Shown here: positions 10,129-18,338 of the stretch, one piece after another
Position numbering within the stretch: position 1 is the stretch's first letter
How the letters are laid out: each line of letters begins with the position of its first letter
DNA from: Cyanobium sp. CZS48M
Lineage (GTDB): Bacteria; Cyanobacteriota; Cyanobacteriia; PCC-6307; Cyanobiaceae
Direction of reading: 5' to 3'
NCBI GenBank assembly: GCA_030373145.1
Contig: JAUCZK010000002.1
Span: forward strand, 1-64,000
Length of the DNA stretch: 64,000 nt
The notes under the pieces: generated by a model
Seen by the model: only the letters and a program-made list of their open reading frames with translations
Told to the model about the DNA's origin: nothing
The model's database searches: none
Translations under genes and position numbers: made by a program

Positions 10129-10686
10129 TCAGTCGTAAATGATCAGGGATTCCACCGGATGCTCACCCGGCAGGCGCGCCCGCCCGCCCAGGCCCGCCAG
10201 CTCGGCCACGAAGCCGTAGCCACAGAGGTCGCCACCGGCTTCGTTCACCAGCTGGGCGCAGGCCGCGGCGGTGCCGCCGGTGGCCAGCAGGTCGTCGATG
10301 ATCAACACCCGCGGGCCGCCGGCGAGGGCGTCGTGCTGGATCTCAAGCCGGTCGTGGCCGTATTCCAGGGCGTACTCCACGGCACGCACCTGGCCGGGCA
10401 GCTTGCCGGGCTTGCGCACCGGCACAAAGCCGATCTCCACGGCCGTGGCCAGGGCCGTGCCCACGATGAAGCCCCTGGATTCGATGCCCACGATCAGATC
10501 CGGGCGCAGCTGCTCGCACAGCCTCGCCAGCAGGCGCATCACCTGCTTCCAGCCGCGGGGGTCACGCATCAGCGGCGTGAGGTCGCGGAAGAGGATGCCG
10601 GGCTTGGGGAAATCGGGCACATCCCTGACCAGTCCTCGCAGATCAATGGGCTCACCCAGCTCGGGGGATGCGGTGCTCAGGGACAT
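10129..10686 (-). CDS. apt: Adenine phosphoribosyltransferase
   Basis: A 185-residue purine-salvage enzyme converting adenine and PRPP to AMP. The PRPP-binding signature [14 protein letters not shown] is at about residues 126-139, and the family-specific N-terminal block [18 protein letters not shown] and the IESRGF segment are intact; length is normal. It is transcribed alone, convergent with the DUF2949 gene and divergent from the DUF3038 operon. Confidence 0.95.
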   Translation of the reverse strand: MSLSTASPELGEPIDLRGLVRDVPDFPKPGILFRDLTPLMRDPRGWKQVMRLLARLCEQLRPDLIVGIESRGFIVGTALATAVEIGFVPVRKPGKLPGQVRAVEYALEYGHDRLEIQHDALAGGPRVLIIDDLLATGGTAAACAQLVNEAGGDLCGYGFVAELAGLGGRARLPGEHPVESLIIYD

Positions 10687-10737
10687 GAAAGAGCGATCGG
10701 GTGACGGATCGGCGTCGGCGCTGGCATCATCGCAGCC

Positions 10738-11319
10738 ATGGCCGACGTCACGATCACCGCTCCCACCGCGGCAGCCGCTGTGGAGCCGCTTCCACCGCCA
10801 CGGCCTTCCGCCCGGCTCTCGCGCCGGGGTCTGGAGCGCCTCGACCTGATGCTGCTCAGCGTTGAGGCGCTCGATCTCAACGGCGGCGAAGCCATGGTCT
10901 GGATGGCCAGCCAGCTGGGCTTCGGCTCGCTGTTCCCCAACCGGGTGGAGCTGTGGAAGCGTCGCTGTTACAACCCCCTGCGGCTGGCCTGCCGCCGGGG
11001 CGAACTCAGCGAAGCTGAAACCGACGCCCTGATCAGCCTGCTCTGCGCCATGGCGGAGCGCCTCTACCCGATGCTGCGCCAGCTGCTCTCGGCCTCGGAA
11101 CCCGAAGCGGCCACCCAGCAGCGCTGGCAGCTGTTCCGCAGCCGCCTCGATGAGCTGGTGCGCGAGCGCCTCAACCCCCGTCGCGGCGGCGTGCAGAAGT
11201 TGCTGGATCCCCAGGACGGGCCCCGGCTGCAGCGTCAGCTGGTGCAGGGGCTGGCCTTCGGCACCGGCCGAGGCGGCTTCGATCGTCTCAAGGCCAGCCT
11301 GATGGATGCTGCGGCATGA
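10738..11319 (+). CDS. DUF3038 domain-containing protein
   Basis: A 193-residue soluble, mainly helical protein of the cyanobacterial DUF3038 family. After a Pro/Ala-rich leader of about 25 residues, the conserved core begins ([17 protein letters not shown]) and continues through the [15 protein letters not shown] block. No catalytic motif is recognisable. Its TGA overlaps the ATG of the DUF4335 gene (ATGA), indicating translational coupling; these two families co-occur in cyanobacterial genomes as far as I know, so they probably work together. Function unknown. Confidence 0.85.
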   Translation: MADVTITAPTAAAAVEPLPPPRPSARLSRRGLERLDLMLLSVEALDLNGGEAMVWMASQLGFGSLFPNRVELWKRRCYNPLRLACRRGELSEAETDALISLLCAMAERLYPMLRQLLSASEPEAATQQRWQLFRSRLDELVRERLNPRRGGVQKLLDPQDGPRLQRQLVQGLAFGTGRGGFDRLKASLMDAAA

Positions 11320-11954
11320 AACTCAGTTACCGCTTCGAGCAGACCAGCTGCCGCCTGCGCATTGACGGGCTGCCGGACCTCTCCGCGGGCCACGGCCCCG
11401 AGGTGATCGGTATCCTCTCCGGCTGGGAGATGGATCTGGCCGGTCATCCCACCCTGGAGGGCAAGCGCGATCACCTCCAGGCCCTGCTGGCCGTGGTGCT
11501 GCCCTACGCGCGCCATTTGGTGAGTTCGGTGCCCCGTCCGGTGGGGGCGGCGTCGGATCCGGTGCAGATGGAGCCGATCGCCGCCCCTCGGGCTGGCCTG
11601 CCCAACCGCCCGTCCCACCGCCTGCGCCTGCACAGCAGCCAGCCCGACACCCAGCCCCTGGAGCTCAGCTTCGACGACGCCGAGCTGGCGGACCTGGTGC
11701 GCTGCCTGGATCAGCTGCGCCTCGATCCCCGTGTTCAGCTGGGACTGACCCTGCCGCCCGATCGCCCCCTGCTGCGCCGCGAGATCCTGGAGCGTGTGCC
11801 CAAGCGCCAGCGCCTGGCCGCCCCTGCCGCCGGTCTGGCGGCCCTGGCGATCACCGCCGCCATCGGTCTGATGGTGCCCCTGCCGCGGCGCACGGCCAGC
11901 CCGGCCACCAGTCCCCCGGCCAGCCCCACCTCCCCGCTCACCCCACCTCGCTAA
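11316..11954 (+). CDS. DUF4335 domain-containing protein with C-terminal membrane anchor
   Basis: A 212-residue protein. The N-terminal part ([19 protein letters not shown], then [10 protein letters not shown]) is typical of DUF4335; residues about 168-190 form a single hydrophobic segment, so it is likely tail-anchored with the domain in the cytosol. The last 20 residues are Pro/Thr/Ser-rich. It starts inside the stop of the DUF3038 gene and is followed 12 bp later by the 80-aa gene. Function unknown; coupling suggests a complex in which this protein brings the DUF3038 protein to a membrane. Confidence 0.83.
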   Translation: MKLSYRFEQTSCRLRIDGLPDLSAGHGPEVIGILSGWEMDLAGHPTLEGKRDHLQALLAVVLPYARHLVSSVPRPVGAASDPVQMEPIAAPRAGLPNRPSHRLRLHSSQPDTQPLELSFDDAELADLVRCLDQLRLDPRVQLGLTLPPDRPLLRREILERVPKRQRLAAPAAGLAALAITAAIGLMVPLPRRTASPATSPPASPTSPLTPPR

Positions 11955-11966
11955 GGGAGCCAACCC

Positions 11967-12209
11967 ATGACGACCAGCTGGTCAGAACTGCGCCGCCGGG
12001 TGAATCGGCTGGGGGCCTCCCTCGATGTGGTGGTGCGCAGCGATCCTGAGGTCTGTGGCCTCAGCGGCAAGGACTTTCACCTCTCGCTCCACCACGGCGG
12101 CCAGGGGGACTGCACCGTGGCGGGCCTCAGCCTGGTGGATTGTCCCAATGAACTGGTGCTGCTGGAATTCGAGCGCTGGATGCGCGGCGCCGGCTACACG
12201 CTCGATTGA
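11967..12209 (+). CDS. Small conserved-looking protein of unknown function (80 aa)
   Basis: An 80-residue soluble protein beginning TTSWSELRRRVNRLGASLD, with no recognisable domain. Mixed alpha/beta composition and the absence of low complexity support a real gene. It lies 12 bp after the DUF4335 gene, with a GGGAGCC ribosome-binding site ahead of its ATG, and 11 bp before the next membrane protein, so it is the third gene of the four-gene operon. Confidence 0.72.
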   Translation: MTTSWSELRRRVNRLGASLDVVVRSDPEVCGLSGKDFHLSLHHGGQGDCTVAGLSLVDCPNELVLLEFERWMRGAGYTLD

Positions 12210-12220
12210 GAGGCGTCGCC

Positions 12221-12673
12221 ATGAAACCCCACCTGCCGGATCCCGGCCGCAAGAGCCGGATGCCCCGCCAGGTGTTCACGCGCCAGCGGCGGGGTGGAGC
12301 CCCCTGGCGCGAGGGGGGGATCGCTCTGCTCAACGGGGCGGCCGGACTCGGGGTGCTGGTGCTGCTGCTGCAGCTCCCCAGTCGATTGGATTCGCTGCTG
12401 GTGCTCAGCAAGGTGATCAGCGCCCTGATCAGCGGGCTGAGCCAGATCGGCCAGGGGCTGATCACGCTGCTGCTGGGGGTGCTGCAGGCCCTCGCGTTGC
12501 TGCTGCTGCTGGGTCTGACGGTCGGGGCGCTGCTGTTGCTGGTCAATGGGGTGTATCGCCTGCTGCGCCTGGCGATGCCTGGGCTGGGTGGGCTGCTGGC
12601 GCTGCCGGCGGGTCTGGCGCGATTGGTGTGGTCGGTGGTGCGCATCCGGCCCCCGGATCGTCCCGAGCGCTGA
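12221..12673 (+). CDS. Small integral membrane protein of unknown function
   Basis: A 150-residue protein with a basic N-terminal 35 residues, then at least two long hydrophobic stretches (about 36-52 and 75-113) separated by an amphipathic segment, and a basic C-terminus. No family is recognised. It is the last gene of the DUF3038/DUF4335 operon. I chose the ATG at 12221; a TTG at 12206 would overlap the upstream stop. The Leu/Gly-rich helices could form a small oligomeric membrane component, but nothing shows this directly. Confidence 0.65.
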   Translation: MKPHLPDPGRKSRMPRQVFTRQRRGGAPWREGGIALLNGAAGLGVLVLLLQLPSRLDSLLVLSKVISALISGLSQIGQGLITLLLGVLQALALLLLLGLTVGALLLLVNGVYRLLRLAMPGLGGLLALPAGLARLVWSVVRIRPPDRPER

Positions 12674-12715
12674 GCTCCGCTGAGCCTTGCTGCGATCACA
12701 TCAGATCAGAACAGA

Positions 12716-13225
12716 TCAGGGCCTGGGAGCCAGTGAGCGCCGAGAGTCCCAGAGCTCCTCAAGGGTGACGGCGCCATCGCGATTGAGGTCGATCTCCAGG
12801 AATCGTCGGTTCAGCCAGGGGAACGACCGGGCCTCCTGGCGGCTGAGCTGGCCGTCGCCGTTGCGGTCGGCCTGGGCGAACACCGTGCGCAACCGCACCC
12901 CCAGGAAGGCCTTCTGGCGGGGGGCGAGGTCGCTGGGCAGCAGGTAGCCCCGGCCCTGCTGATCCAGCCGCTGAAAATTGGTTTCCAGATAGGGCTGACC
13001 CCGGCTTTCCTGGGGCGTCAGCCTGCCGTCGCCATTGCGGTCCAGCCGCTCAAACCAGATCTGCATCCGCTGGTGATACAGCTGCAGCGATCGGATTTCC
13101 TCGGCGTGACCTGGCAGCGCCTGGGCCAGCACCAACGAAGCCACCGCCAGCCCCAGGCCAATCCCCAGTCGGCCTCGGCCGGCCGCCGGGTTGAAGCTGG
13201 TTGTGGGGCTGGTGGGGGGCGCCAT
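12716..13225 (-). CDS. Secreted EF-hand calcium-binding protein
   Basis: A 169-residue protein with an N-terminal hydrophobic signal segment ending near an Ala-rich cleavage site (LPGHAEE), followed by four EF-hand-like loops: DRNGDGRLTPQE, a degenerate DQQGRGYLLPSD, DRNGDGQLSRQE and DLNRDGAVTLEE. Loops 1, 3 and 4 keep the Ca2+ ligands. An AAGGTG ribosome-binding site supports the ATG at 13225. It is likely exported to the periplasm or lumen. It is divergent from the two-component regulator gene, which raises the possibility of regulation by it. Confidence 0.82.
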   Translation of the reverse strand: MAPPTSPTTSFNPAAGRGRLGIGLGLAVASLVLAQALPGHAEEIRSLQLYHQRMQIWFERLDRNGDGRLTPQESRGQPYLETNFQRLDQQGRGYLLPSDLAPRQKAFLGVRLRTVFAQADRNGDGQLSRQEARSFPWLNRRFLEIDLNRDGAVTLEELWDSRRSLAPRP

Positions 13226-13407
13226 GGAGTTCACCTTATGGAGAGAGGCAGGCCTGGTCAGCCCCTGGGGCCGCCGCCGCTGCGGCCAAGCCATGACCGG
13301 AGCTGTCTGCAGGGCGCCGCAGTCACCTTTGGCAAGGGGCGCTGTCCGGGCGCCCCTGGGCGCTTGGGGTCCAGCTCCATACAGTCGGGCCAGCTGCGGC
13401 CACCGCC

Positions 13408-14133
13408 TTGAGCCGAACCCACACCATCTGGGTGGTCGATGACGACCCCGAACTGCGCCAGTTGCTGGGCACCTACCTCACGGATCAGGGCTATGACGTG
13501 CGCTGCCTCACCGATGGCCGCCAGCTGATGGCCCGCCTGGAGTTCCAGCGCCCTGATCTGGTGGTGCTCGATCTGATGCTGCCCGGCGACGACGGCCTCA
13601 CCCTGCTGCGGCGCCTGCGCGATGCCAGCGATGACCTGCCCGTGGTGATGCTCACCGCCCGCGGCGAAGCGGTGGACCGGATCATCGGCCTGGAGCAGGG
13701 CGCCGACGACTACCTGGCCAAGCCGTTTCTGCCCAGGGAGCTGATGGCCCGCATCGAAGCGGTGCTGCGCCGCCGCGGCAGCCTGCCGGCCGGCACCCCC
13801 CTCGCCGATGGTGAGGTGGTGACCTTCGGCAACAACGTGCTGGACCTCTCGGCCCGCACCCTGGAGCGGGAGAATCAGGCGGTGACGATCACCAGCGGTG
13901 AATTCAGCCTGCTGGCCGCCTTCGTGCAGCACCCCCACCGCCCCCTGTCGCGGGAGCGGCTGATCGAGCTGGCCCGGGGTCCCGCCAGCGACACCGACAC
14001 CCGCAGCATGGATGTGCAGGTGTCACGGGTGAGGCGGCTGGTGGAGCCCGATCCCAGCCGGCCGCGCTACCTCCAGACGGTCTGGGGCTACGGCTATGTC
14101 TTCGTGCCCGACGGCCAGCCCCGCAACCGCTGA
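13408..14133 (+). CDS. OmpR-family response regulator
   Basis: A 241-residue response regulator. The receiver domain has the acidic pocket Asp11-13, phospho-acceptor Asp55, a conserved Thr near 83 and Lys105 (DYLAKPF); the C-terminal winged helix (about 135-235) ends with VWGYGYVF, as in OmpR/PhoB-type DNA-binding domains. The start is a TTG at 13408; no ATG or GTG exists before the first beta-strand. It is 3 bp upstream of the histidine kinase gene, so the two form a cognate pair. Closest in type to OmpR rather than to RpaB; the input signal is unknown. Confidence 0.92.
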   Translation: MSRTHTIWVVDDDPELRQLLGTYLTDQGYDVRCLTDGRQLMARLEFQRPDLVVLDLMLPGDDGLTLLRRLRDASDDLPVVMLTARGEAVDRIIGLEQGADDYLAKPFLPRELMARIEAVLRRRGSLPAGTPLADGEVVTFGNNVLDLSARTLERENQAVTITSGEFSLLAAFVQHPHRPLSRERLIELARGPASDTDTRSMDVQVSRVRRLVEPDPSRPRYLQTVWGYGYVFVPDGQPRNR

Positions 14134-14136
14134 GCC

Positions 14137-15501
14137 ATGGCCCCCTCGCTGCGCTCCGCTGCCCTGTCGTTGCGCCTCGGGGTGTTCTTCCTGGGGGGAT
14201 GGGCCCTCAGTCTGGTGCTGCTCCAGGCGCTGCTCGGCAGCCGGATCGGCCAGGCGCAGATTGCCCAGATGGGCCCCCAGGTGGCGCTGAATCTGAGGCT
14301 TTCCGAGTTGGCGCTGGAGCGTTTCCCTCCGGCCACCGTCTCCCAGCTCAGCGGCCTGCAGCTGGGGGTGGGACAGCCGCCGCGGCAGCCCCGCCGCTGG
14401 GGACTGCTGGGCCAGGGGGATGACGTGCGCCTGGAGCGGCAGGCCGATCAGCTGCAGCTGGAGCTCTGCCGCCGACTGCCCCGCTGCCCCGAGGTGGTGC
14501 CCAACCACGGCACGGCCCGCGGCGTCTGGATCGAGCTGGCCTCACCCCTGGAGCCCGTCTGGCTCTATGCCCCGATTCGGCCGCGCTTCGGCTGGCCGCC
14601 CGACCCGTTGCTGGTCACCCTCTCGCTGGCGAGCGGCAGCGTGATGGCGGGGGCCCTGTTTCTGCTGCTGGAGGTGCAGCGACCGCTGCAGCAGCTGGAG
14701 CGGGCCCTGGCGCGGGTGGGCCTCGAAGCTCAGCCGGAGCCGATGCCCCAGCGGGGTGCTCCCGAGGTGCGCCGCCTGGCCCAGCGCTTCAACGCCATGC
14801 TCCAGCGTCTGCAGGACAGCGAGCGGGAGCGGACAACGATGCTGGCCGGCATCGCCCACGACCTCAAGACCCCGCTGACGCGGTTGCGGTTGCGCCTGTC
14901 GCTCCTGGGGGATGCCTCCGCCAGCGCCAAAGCCGGAGCCGATCTCGACGACCTCGAGCGGATCACCGGCCAGTTCCTGCTCTTCGCCGGCGGCGGCGGA
15001 GCGGAGGAGGCCGTGAGTGTGCCCCTGGCGGAGCTGCTGGCGGAGCTGGCGGCCCGATACGACGGCCAGCCGGTGGAGCTGGATCTGGCCCCGGTCACCG
15101 CCAGGGTTCAGCCGATTGCCCTGGGCCGTGCCGTGGCCAACCTGATCGACAACGCCCTCAGCTACGGGCAGCCGCCGGTGCGGCTGGTGCTGCGGGCCTG
15201 GCATCAGGATGGCTTCGAGCTGCAGGTGTGGGACCAGGGGGAGGGCATCGCCGAGGATCAGCGCTCCCAGGCACTGATGCCCTTCCAGCGCCTGGACGAG
15301 GCCCGCAGCGGCCACGGCCATTGCGGATTGGGTCTGGCCATTGCCCAGCGGGTGGCCCGCACCCATGGCGGCGAACTGCGGCTGGGGGCTGAGCCCCTGG
15401 TGGCCCCCTTGCCCCAGGAGGCTCCGGGGAGGTTCTGCGTGAGCCTGAGCGGCCATTCCCTGGCCGATGGCCGTGTCAGGGCCTCAACAATTGGCCTTTG
15501 A
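14137..15501 (+). CDS. EnvZ-like sensor histidine kinase
   Basis: A 454-residue membrane kinase. TM1 is at about residues 10-34, an extracytoplasmic domain of about 120 residues follows, TM2 is near 157-178, then HAMP, the H-box AGIAHDLKTPLTRLRL with His241, the N-box NLIDNALSYG near 337 and G-boxes DQGEGIAE and GLGLAIAQRV. The H-box matches EnvZ-type kinases closely. It should phosphorylate the response regulator encoded 3 bp upstream. The sensor domain has two nearby cysteines (CRRLPRC) but no recognisable fold. Confidence 0.92.
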   Translation: MAPSLRSAALSLRLGVFFLGGWALSLVLLQALLGSRIGQAQIAQMGPQVALNLRLSELALERFPPATVSQLSGLQLGVGQPPRQPRRWGLLGQGDDVRLERQADQLQLELCRRLPRCPEVVPNHGTARGVWIELASPLEPVWLYAPIRPRFGWPPDPLLVTLSLASGSVMAGALFLLLEVQRPLQQLERALARVGLEAQPEPMPQRGAPEVRRLAQRFNAMLQRLQDSERERTTMLAGIAHDLKTPLTRLRLRLSLLGDASASAKAGADLDDLERITGQFLLFAGGGGAEEAVSVPLAELLAELAARYDGQPVELDLAPVTARVQPIALGRAVANLIDNALSYGQPPVRLVLRAWHQDGFELQVWDQGEGIAEDQRSQALMPFQRLDEARSGHGHCGLGLAIAQRVARTHGGELRLGAEPLVAPLPQEAPGRFCVSLSGHSLADGRVRASTIGL

Positions 15502-15566
15502 CCCGTTTCCGATTCTCGAGATTGCCCTTAGACAGTGGAGATTGTTAAGGCTTGGGGTTGAGCTGG

Positions 15567-16553
15567 ATGGGCAAAGGCAAGGGTGAGGGCAAAAAGTCCA
15601 GCTCCGGCAAGCACGGCAGCGCCAAGACCAAAGCCAAGATCAAGGCCGCAAGCCAGCCTGAGTCCGGCCTGGATGCCGCCTTCCTCCAGAGCAGTCAGCA
15701 GGATCGTTATCACCCCTCCTATCTGATGGGGGAGCACGAAGACGAGTTGGGCGCTCCCCCCGAAGACAAAGTTCAGAAGCTCAGCAAGAAGTTCTACGAG
15801 AAAGAACTGGAGAAACTCCAGGTCGAGCTGGTGAAGATGCAGTACTGGGTGAAGCATGTGGGCTTCCGCCTGGTCATTCTCTTCGAAGGCCGGGATGCTG
15901 CCGGTAAGGGTGGAGCGATCAAGCGCATCACCGAACCGCTCAACCCTCGAGGTTGCAATGTGGTGGCCCTGGGCACGCCTTCCGATCAGCAGCGCACCCA
16001 GTGGTACTTCCAGCGCTACGTGGAGCACTTCCCAGCCGCCGGTGAGATCGTGATGTTCGACCGCAGTTGGTACAACCGTGCCGGGGTGGAGCGGGTGATG
16101 GGTTTCTGCACCGATGGGCAGGTGGATGAATTCATGCAATCGGCGCCCCAGTTCGAGCGCATGCTGGTGCGCTCCGGCATCGTTTTGCTCAAGTACTGGT
16201 TCTCGGTCAGCGACGAGGAGCAGGAAGTGCGTTTCCGCTCCCGGCTGGATGATCCTGCCCGCCGCTGGAAGCTGTCACCGATGGACCTGGAGTCGCGTGA
16301 TCGTTGGGTGGAATTCTCCAAGGCCAAGGACCAGATGTTCGCCCACACCAACATCCCTGAGGCGCCCTGGTTCACCGTTGGTGCCGACGACAAGCGCCGG
16401 GCCCGTCTCAACTGCATTCGCCATCTGCTCTCGAAGATCCCCTACGAGGACATGACTCCCGCACCGATTGAACTGCCTCCGCGCAAGACTGGAGGGGATT
16501 ACCAGCGGCCACCGATGAACGAACAGTTCTTCGTGCCCAACGCCTATCCCTGA
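15567..16553 (+). CDS. ppk2: Polyphosphate kinase 2
   Basis: A 328-residue class I PPK2, which transfers phosphate between polyphosphate and nucleoside diphosphates. The Walker A motif GRDAAGKG is at residues 108-115 and the lid/Walker B region FDRSWYNRAGVER near 164-176. The first 50 residues are Lys/Ser/Gly-rich and probably disordered. The ATG at 15567 is preferred over the TTG at 15552. The function fits phosphate storage and ATP or GTP regeneration. It is separated by 65 bp from the kinase gene and is likely transcribed on its own. Confidence 0.93.
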   Translation: MGKGKGEGKKSSSGKHGSAKTKAKIKAASQPESGLDAAFLQSSQQDRYHPSYLMGEHEDELGAPPEDKVQKLSKKFYEKELEKLQVELVKMQYWVKHVGFRLVILFEGRDAAGKGGAIKRITEPLNPRGCNVVALGTPSDQQRTQWYFQRYVEHFPAAGEIVMFDRSWYNRAGVERVMGFCTDGQVDEFMQSAPQFERMLVRSGIVLLKYWFSVSDEEQEVRFRSRLDDPARRWKLSPMDLESRDRWVEFSKAKDQMFAHTNIPEAPWFTVGADDKRRARLNCIRHLLSKIPYEDMTPAPIELPPRKTGGDYQRPPMNEQFFVPNAYP

Positions 16554-16627
16554 TCCACAGATCGCGGCTGCACTATCGCTCGCGGCTGCTCCATCGCTCA
16601 CGCCTGCTCCATCGCCTGTCCCCGGCC

Positions 16628-16954
16628 ATGACCCGCTCCGACGATGACCCGGCCCTGCCACCGGACTCCTCCTTGACCGTTCCCGCCACGGCTCCCCTGA
16701 GGGGCCCAGAGGGCAGCCTGCTCTACACGGGCAGCGACGGCCGGCAGTACATCGTCTGCGGGGATCCCTCCCAGGCCCTGGATCAGGACCTGATGGCCTC
16801 CTTCCAGGCCCTGCGTTCCGGAGCGCCGCGCCTGGAGGCCCTGATCCAGGCCTCCAAGGACTGGGTGGAAGAGGCCAGTGATCAGGGTCTGAGCCCTGAG
16901 GTGGCCCGTCGCACCCTGCTCTCTCGCCTCAGCCAGGCCCTCGACGATGCGTAG
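16628..16954 (+). CDS. Hypothetical protein (108 aa)
   Basis: A 108-residue acidic, soluble protein without recognised domain. After a Pro/Ser-rich start, the central GSDGRQYIVCGDPSQALDQ segment and a helical C-terminal half look folded. It lies 74 bp after ppk2 on the same strand. Function unknown. Confidence 0.55.
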   Translation: MTRSDDDPALPPDSSLTVPATAPLRGPEGSLLYTGSDGRQYIVCGDPSQALDQDLMASFQALRSGAPRLEALIQASKDWVEEASDQGLSPEVARRTLLSRLSQALDDA

Positions 16955-16976
16955 GGCAGGCTCGGCAGAGCGGGGA

Positions 16977-17087
16977 TCAGTTGAGGCGATCAAACCAGAA
17001 GCCCGCCAGCTGCCAGCTGCTCAAGAGAAAGATCAGCAGGAACAGCCAGTTCAGCCAGGGGGGACGTTGCTTGTTCTCCAAACCCAT
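16977..17087 (-). CDS. Putative 36-aa single-span membrane protein
   Basis: A 36-codon reading frame beginning MGLENKQRPPWLNW, then one hydrophobic helix (LFLLIFLLSSWQLAGFWF) and a short charged tail. The membrane-helix composition is unusual for a chance frame, but the ribosome-binding site is weak. It follows the larger minus-strand gene by 29 bp, and its start codon lies inside a 17-bp direct repeat whose other copy holds the upstream gene's stop codon. Confidence 0.42.
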   Translation of the reverse strand: MGLENKQRPPWLNWLFLLIFLLSSWQLAGFWFDRLN

Positions 17088-17125
17088 CGGCCTGCCGTGG
17101 CTCCAGTGCTCCAAACCTATCGGCC
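17076..17125. repeat. 17-bp direct repeat, two copies 33 bp apart
   Basis: Copies at 17076-17092 and 17109-17125 are identical except for one base. On the minus strand that difference gives GATGGG in one copy, providing the ATG of the 36-aa frame, and GATAGG in the other, providing the TAG stop of the upstream gene. It could be a small local duplication. Confidence 0.6.
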
Positions 17126-17662
17126 CGGATGCCCAGGGCCAGTGGTCTCGTTTCCGGGCTTCTCGGGGGCACAGGGGAGCAGCTCCCCGCTGGACTCGCT
17201 CTGGCACAGTCCCCAGCGCTGGCCGCTGGCTTCATCCACCCAGCGCAGCACCTGAGGCCCACCACCGCGGCCGGTCGCTGCCGGCACCGTGATCACCGCC
17301 AGCCTGGCCTGGCCGCGGCGGTAATCGAAGCGGCAGTAGCCCAGCCCCGTGCCGGAGCAGCCACTGAGGCTGTCCAGGCGACTGCCGGAGCGCTCCCGGT
17401 CGAGGCCATCGGCGCTGGCGACCCCAGCGGGCGACCAGCCCAGCTTTCGCAGGCGCTGGTCGCCCGCAAGCATCGCTTCACCGACCCGCAGCAGCGAGGC
17501 CAGGCCGAGGTCGTGGCCGCTGCGCTGCTGGGCCAGGGCCAGGCCAGCAGCGCCCAGCAGGGCCAGCAGCAGCACGCCCCCGAGGGAGCGGCCGCCCCAG
17601 CGCTCGATGGGACAGCGGGGGCATTGGGGAAGCGGACCTTCTCGAGCCGTTGCCATGGACAT
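17117..17662 (-). CDS. Hypothetical membrane-anchored protein (181 aa)
   Basis: A 181-residue protein. A short N-terminal segment with a CPRC pair precedes one hydrophobic helix (about residues 28-45), followed by an extracytoplasmic domain with four cysteines (CSGTGLGYC, then C near 152 and 163) that could form disulphides. The architecture suggests an anchored periplasmic protein. No family is recognised. Two candidate ATGs exist, at 17662 and 17656; the second shares the palindromic CCATGG with the start of the divergent gene. Confidence 0.55.
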   Translation of the reverse strand: MSMATAREGPLPQCPRCPIERWGGRSLGGVLLLALLGAAGLALAQQRSGHDLGLASLLRVGEAMLAGDQRLRKLGWSPAGVASADGLDRERSGSRLDSLSGCSGTGLGYCRFDYRRGQARLAVITVPAATGRGGGPQVLRWVDEASGQRWGLCQSESSGELLPCAPEKPGNETTGPGHPGR

Positions 17663-18059
17663 CCCCGCGGTGTATTCCTTTCTGGGTTTTCCCGGCTGGG
17701 CACCTGTTCATCTCTACCTCCCCCGTCAGGGGGATCCGGCCGGGGCGGCCCTGAGGCTGGGTGCCGCCCTGGAAACCTGCCAGGCCAATGGTCAGGGACC
17801 CGGTGGTCTGGTGGCGGGCTTCCTGCGCTGCCATCGCCAGGCTGAACCCCTGGGGTCGCCGGAATTTTGCCGGGATTGCCGCTACCGCTATCTGATTGTG
17901 TATCGGCCCCAGGGGCGCTGGGCGCTGCGGATCACCGCCTGGCGGCACCCCATCGCTCAGCAGGGCTGGCGGCGCCGCTGCGGACCGATCGAGCTGGATG
18001 GATTCCTCAGGCGCTTCCATCCCTGCCGGGGAACGCAGCGGCTGGTTTACTCCGCCTGA
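17655..18059 (+). CDS. Hypothetical protein (134 aa), cysteine-pair containing
   Basis: A 134-residue soluble protein beginning MDIPAVYSFLGFPGW. The centre carries a CRDCRYRYLIVYRPQGRWALRI segment split across a beta-rich region (the CxxC pair is near residue 76), and an Arg-rich C-terminus. No family is recognised, but the fold-like pattern suggests a real protein. Its 5' end overlaps the 5' end of the divergent minus-strand gene, and its 3' end overlaps the convergent 69-aa gene by 53 bp. Confidence 0.58.
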   Translation: MDIPAVYSFLGFPGWAPVHLYLPRQGDPAGAALRLGAALETCQANGQGPGGLVAGFLRCHRQAEPLGSPEFCRDCRYRYLIVYRPQGRWALRITAWRHPIAQQGWRRRCGPIELDGFLRRFHPCRGTQRLVYSA

Positions 18060-18216
18060 GGTCGTGGAGGCCCTCCAGCTGGTTGTAGACCGCCAGCAGC
18101 TGCTGGCGGATGTGATCGGTGTTCTCCAGTTTGGCGAGGTTGGCGAGGACCGCTTCGATCTGGTCCTTGCTGTCGATCAGCAACCGGCATTCACTGGTAC
18201 CGGGTTCGTAACTCAT
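18007..18216 (-). CDS. Small helical hypothetical protein (69 aa)
   Basis: A 69-residue protein starting MSYEPGTSECRLLIDSKDQI, followed by a helical segment of heptad-like Leu spacing (AVLANLAKLENTDHIRQQL). The composition is that of a real soluble helical protein. The last 17 codons overlap, antisense, the end of the 134-aa gene. Function unknown. Confidence 0.6.
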   Translation of the reverse strand: MSYEPGTSECRLLIDSKDQIEAVLANLAKLENTDHIRQQLLAVYNQLEGLHDLRRSKPAAAFPGRDGSA

Positions 18217-18310
18217 GGCGACTCGTGGGTGGAAAGGAACGGGATGGCTTACGCCCTCGGCATCGTGCTGTGGTCACCATCCAACGGAAAGGCTGGCGCT
18301 GACGCTGTTG

Positions 18311-18333
18311 GATCGGTTGCATTTCAACCGATC
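18311..18333 (-). terminator. Hairpin just after the DUF6737 gene
   Basis: A perfect 9-bp stem (18311-18319 with 18325-18333) with a 5-nt loop lies 5 bp past the stop codon of the minus-strand DUF6737 gene. There is no T-run; the position suggests a terminator or mRNA 3'-end hairpin. Confidence 0.45.
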
Positions 18334-18338
18334 ACCCC

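Noticed and set aside
13336-13356. GC-rich hairpin (GGGGCGC/GCGCCCC) upstream of the response regulator gene
   Set aside because: A 7-bp stem without a T-run in a GC-rich region is weak evidence for a terminator, and neither neighbour ends there.
15540-15551. Pho-box-like half site (CTTAACAA on the minus strand) before ppk2
   Set aside because: Only one octamer matches; the expected tandem repeats spaced 11 bp apart are not present.
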